DNA from: Acidobacteriota bacterium
GTDB taxonomy: Bacteria; Acidobacteriota; Terriglobia; Terriglobales; Acidobacteriaceae
Assembly (NCBI GenBank): GCA_003224785.1
Contig: QHZV01000219.1
Coordinates: 1 to 6,814 of the forward strand
Direction of reading: 5' to 3'
Length of the DNA: 6,814 nucleotides
In this document: one piece after another, positions 6,310 through 6,814 of the stretch
Layout of the letters: the number at the start of each line of letters is the position of its first letter
Position numbering within the stretch: position 1 is the stretch's first letter
Notes under the pieces: model-generated
What the model saw: the letters and a program-made list of their open reading frames with translations, nothing else
Database searches by the model: none
What the model was told of the DNA's origin: nothing
Position numbers and translations under genes: made by a program

Positions 6310-6814
6310 ACTTCTCAGCGGGCAACACCAAACCAGCGCCTCGCCGAGCAATCCCGGGAATGCTGACCGGTAAATTTCCGTGAATTTCAATTTCGCCAAA
6401 CAATGCCTTGACTGCGCTGACCTCGGAAACCTGGACCGCGGAGAAAGCACACAGATAATTCTGCACCTCTGGAAAATCTTTTGCCAAATACGGATTACCC
6501 ATCGCAACCACCACGGTTTTTGTGGCCGCATTACCTAGGATTTGCCGCAGAAGACTCGCGCTGTCGTCGCCAAGGGACAATAAGTTCCGCACGCCCGAAC
6601 TGGTTCTAATCATCTTTCCCGCGGTCGGCGATTCGTAAACCGCTATCACAATCTTTGTTGTCCCCCGGGCAGCCTGGATGATCTCGGCGACATCACTCGG
6701 GCGAGTTGCTCGTCGGTGTAAACCACGTTGGCATCAGGCACTCGCATCTTGATCTCGCGTTCGAGTGCTCGTCCGGCTTCAAGGCGCACGTCGTCCGACA
6801 CAATTACGACCAGC
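6308..6814 (-). CDS. GH3-type glycosidase (beta-hexosaminidase-like) C-terminal domain, partial and frameshifted
   Basis: This is the 3' part of a gene that begins outside the window. The upstream piece, read from base 6813, gives LVVIVSDDVRLEAGRALERE and RVPDANVVYTDEQLA. The downstream piece, in another frame, gives DVAEIIQAARGTTKIVIAVYESPTAGK, VVVAMGNPYLAKDFPEVQNYL, SAVKALFGEIEIHGNLPVSIPG and a TAG at 6308-6310. Together they match the C-terminal alpha/beta domain of glycoside hydrolase family 3, with GNPYL, ALFGE and G-LPVSIPG as the clearest marks. Family members remove beta-linked N-acetylglucosamine or glucose from glycans, including peptidoglycan fragments. The catalytic (beta/alpha)8 domain lies outside the window, so substrate cannot be assigned. 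The two frames are joined by an apparent single-base deletion near 6698-6705. A separate short gene starting at GTG 6649 is possible formally but would lack half a domain. Confidence 0.78.
6696..6705 (-). other. Apparent one-base frameshift within the GH3 gene
   Basis: Upstream of this stretch the GH3 homology is in the frame that reads DANVVYTDEQLA. Downstream it is in the frame that reads PSDVAEIIQAA. Reading straight through in the first frame ends at a TGA about 50 bases later (around 6652). Restoring one base, for example in the short C run of CTCGCCCGAG, joins both frames into one continuous family-like sequence. A sequencing or assembly error and a real mutation are both possible. Confidence 0.7.

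Overview
The window looks like a chromosomal segment of a moderately GC-rich Gram-negative bacterium. I judge Acidobacteriota (Terriglobia-like) most likely, from the style of the secreted TPR protein, the short zinc-ribbon membrane protein and the pyrR-pyrB-pyrC order. That assignment rests on recalled family resemblance only. I see no phage, insertion sequence, CRISPR array, tRNA or rRNA.

Layout. Plus strand: the 3' end of a pyridoxal-phosphate-dependent amino-acid decarboxylase (1-277), a 141-bp gap with a possible promoter, then a secreted TPR protein starting at 419 behind a strong ribosome binding site and ending at 2038. Minus strand, convergent with it across 19 bp, reading from right to left: a glycoside hydrolase family 3 gene cut by the window edge and carrying an apparent frameshift (6814-6308), a small lipoprotein (6295-5738), a zinc-ribbon membrane protein (5664-4987), and the pyrimidine genes pyrR (4894-4325), pyrB (4328-3384) and pyrC (3365-2058).

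How the genes work together. PyrB condenses carbamoyl phosphate with aspartate, and PyrC cyclises the product to dihydroorotate; these are the second and third steps of UMP synthesis. PyrR is the uracil-responsive regulator and uracil phosphoribosyltransferase usually found at the head of such operons. pyrR and pyrB overlap by four bases (TTGA), and pyrC follows 18 bp later, so they are probably one transcript. The GH3 and lipoprotein genes are 12 bp apart and form a second likely unit. The zinc-ribbon gene sits between the two units with 73-bp and 92-bp gaps.

Most interesting points: pyrR appears to have a promoter so close to its ATG that the mRNA would be almost leaderless, with no visible attenuator or PyrR-binding loop. 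The zinc-ribbon gene has a similar arrangement. The TPR protein has repeated histidine-rich motifs that suggest more than a passive scaffold. The GH3 gene has a one-base frame break. I did not find a convincing novel multi-gene system; this is mostly a housekeeping region.
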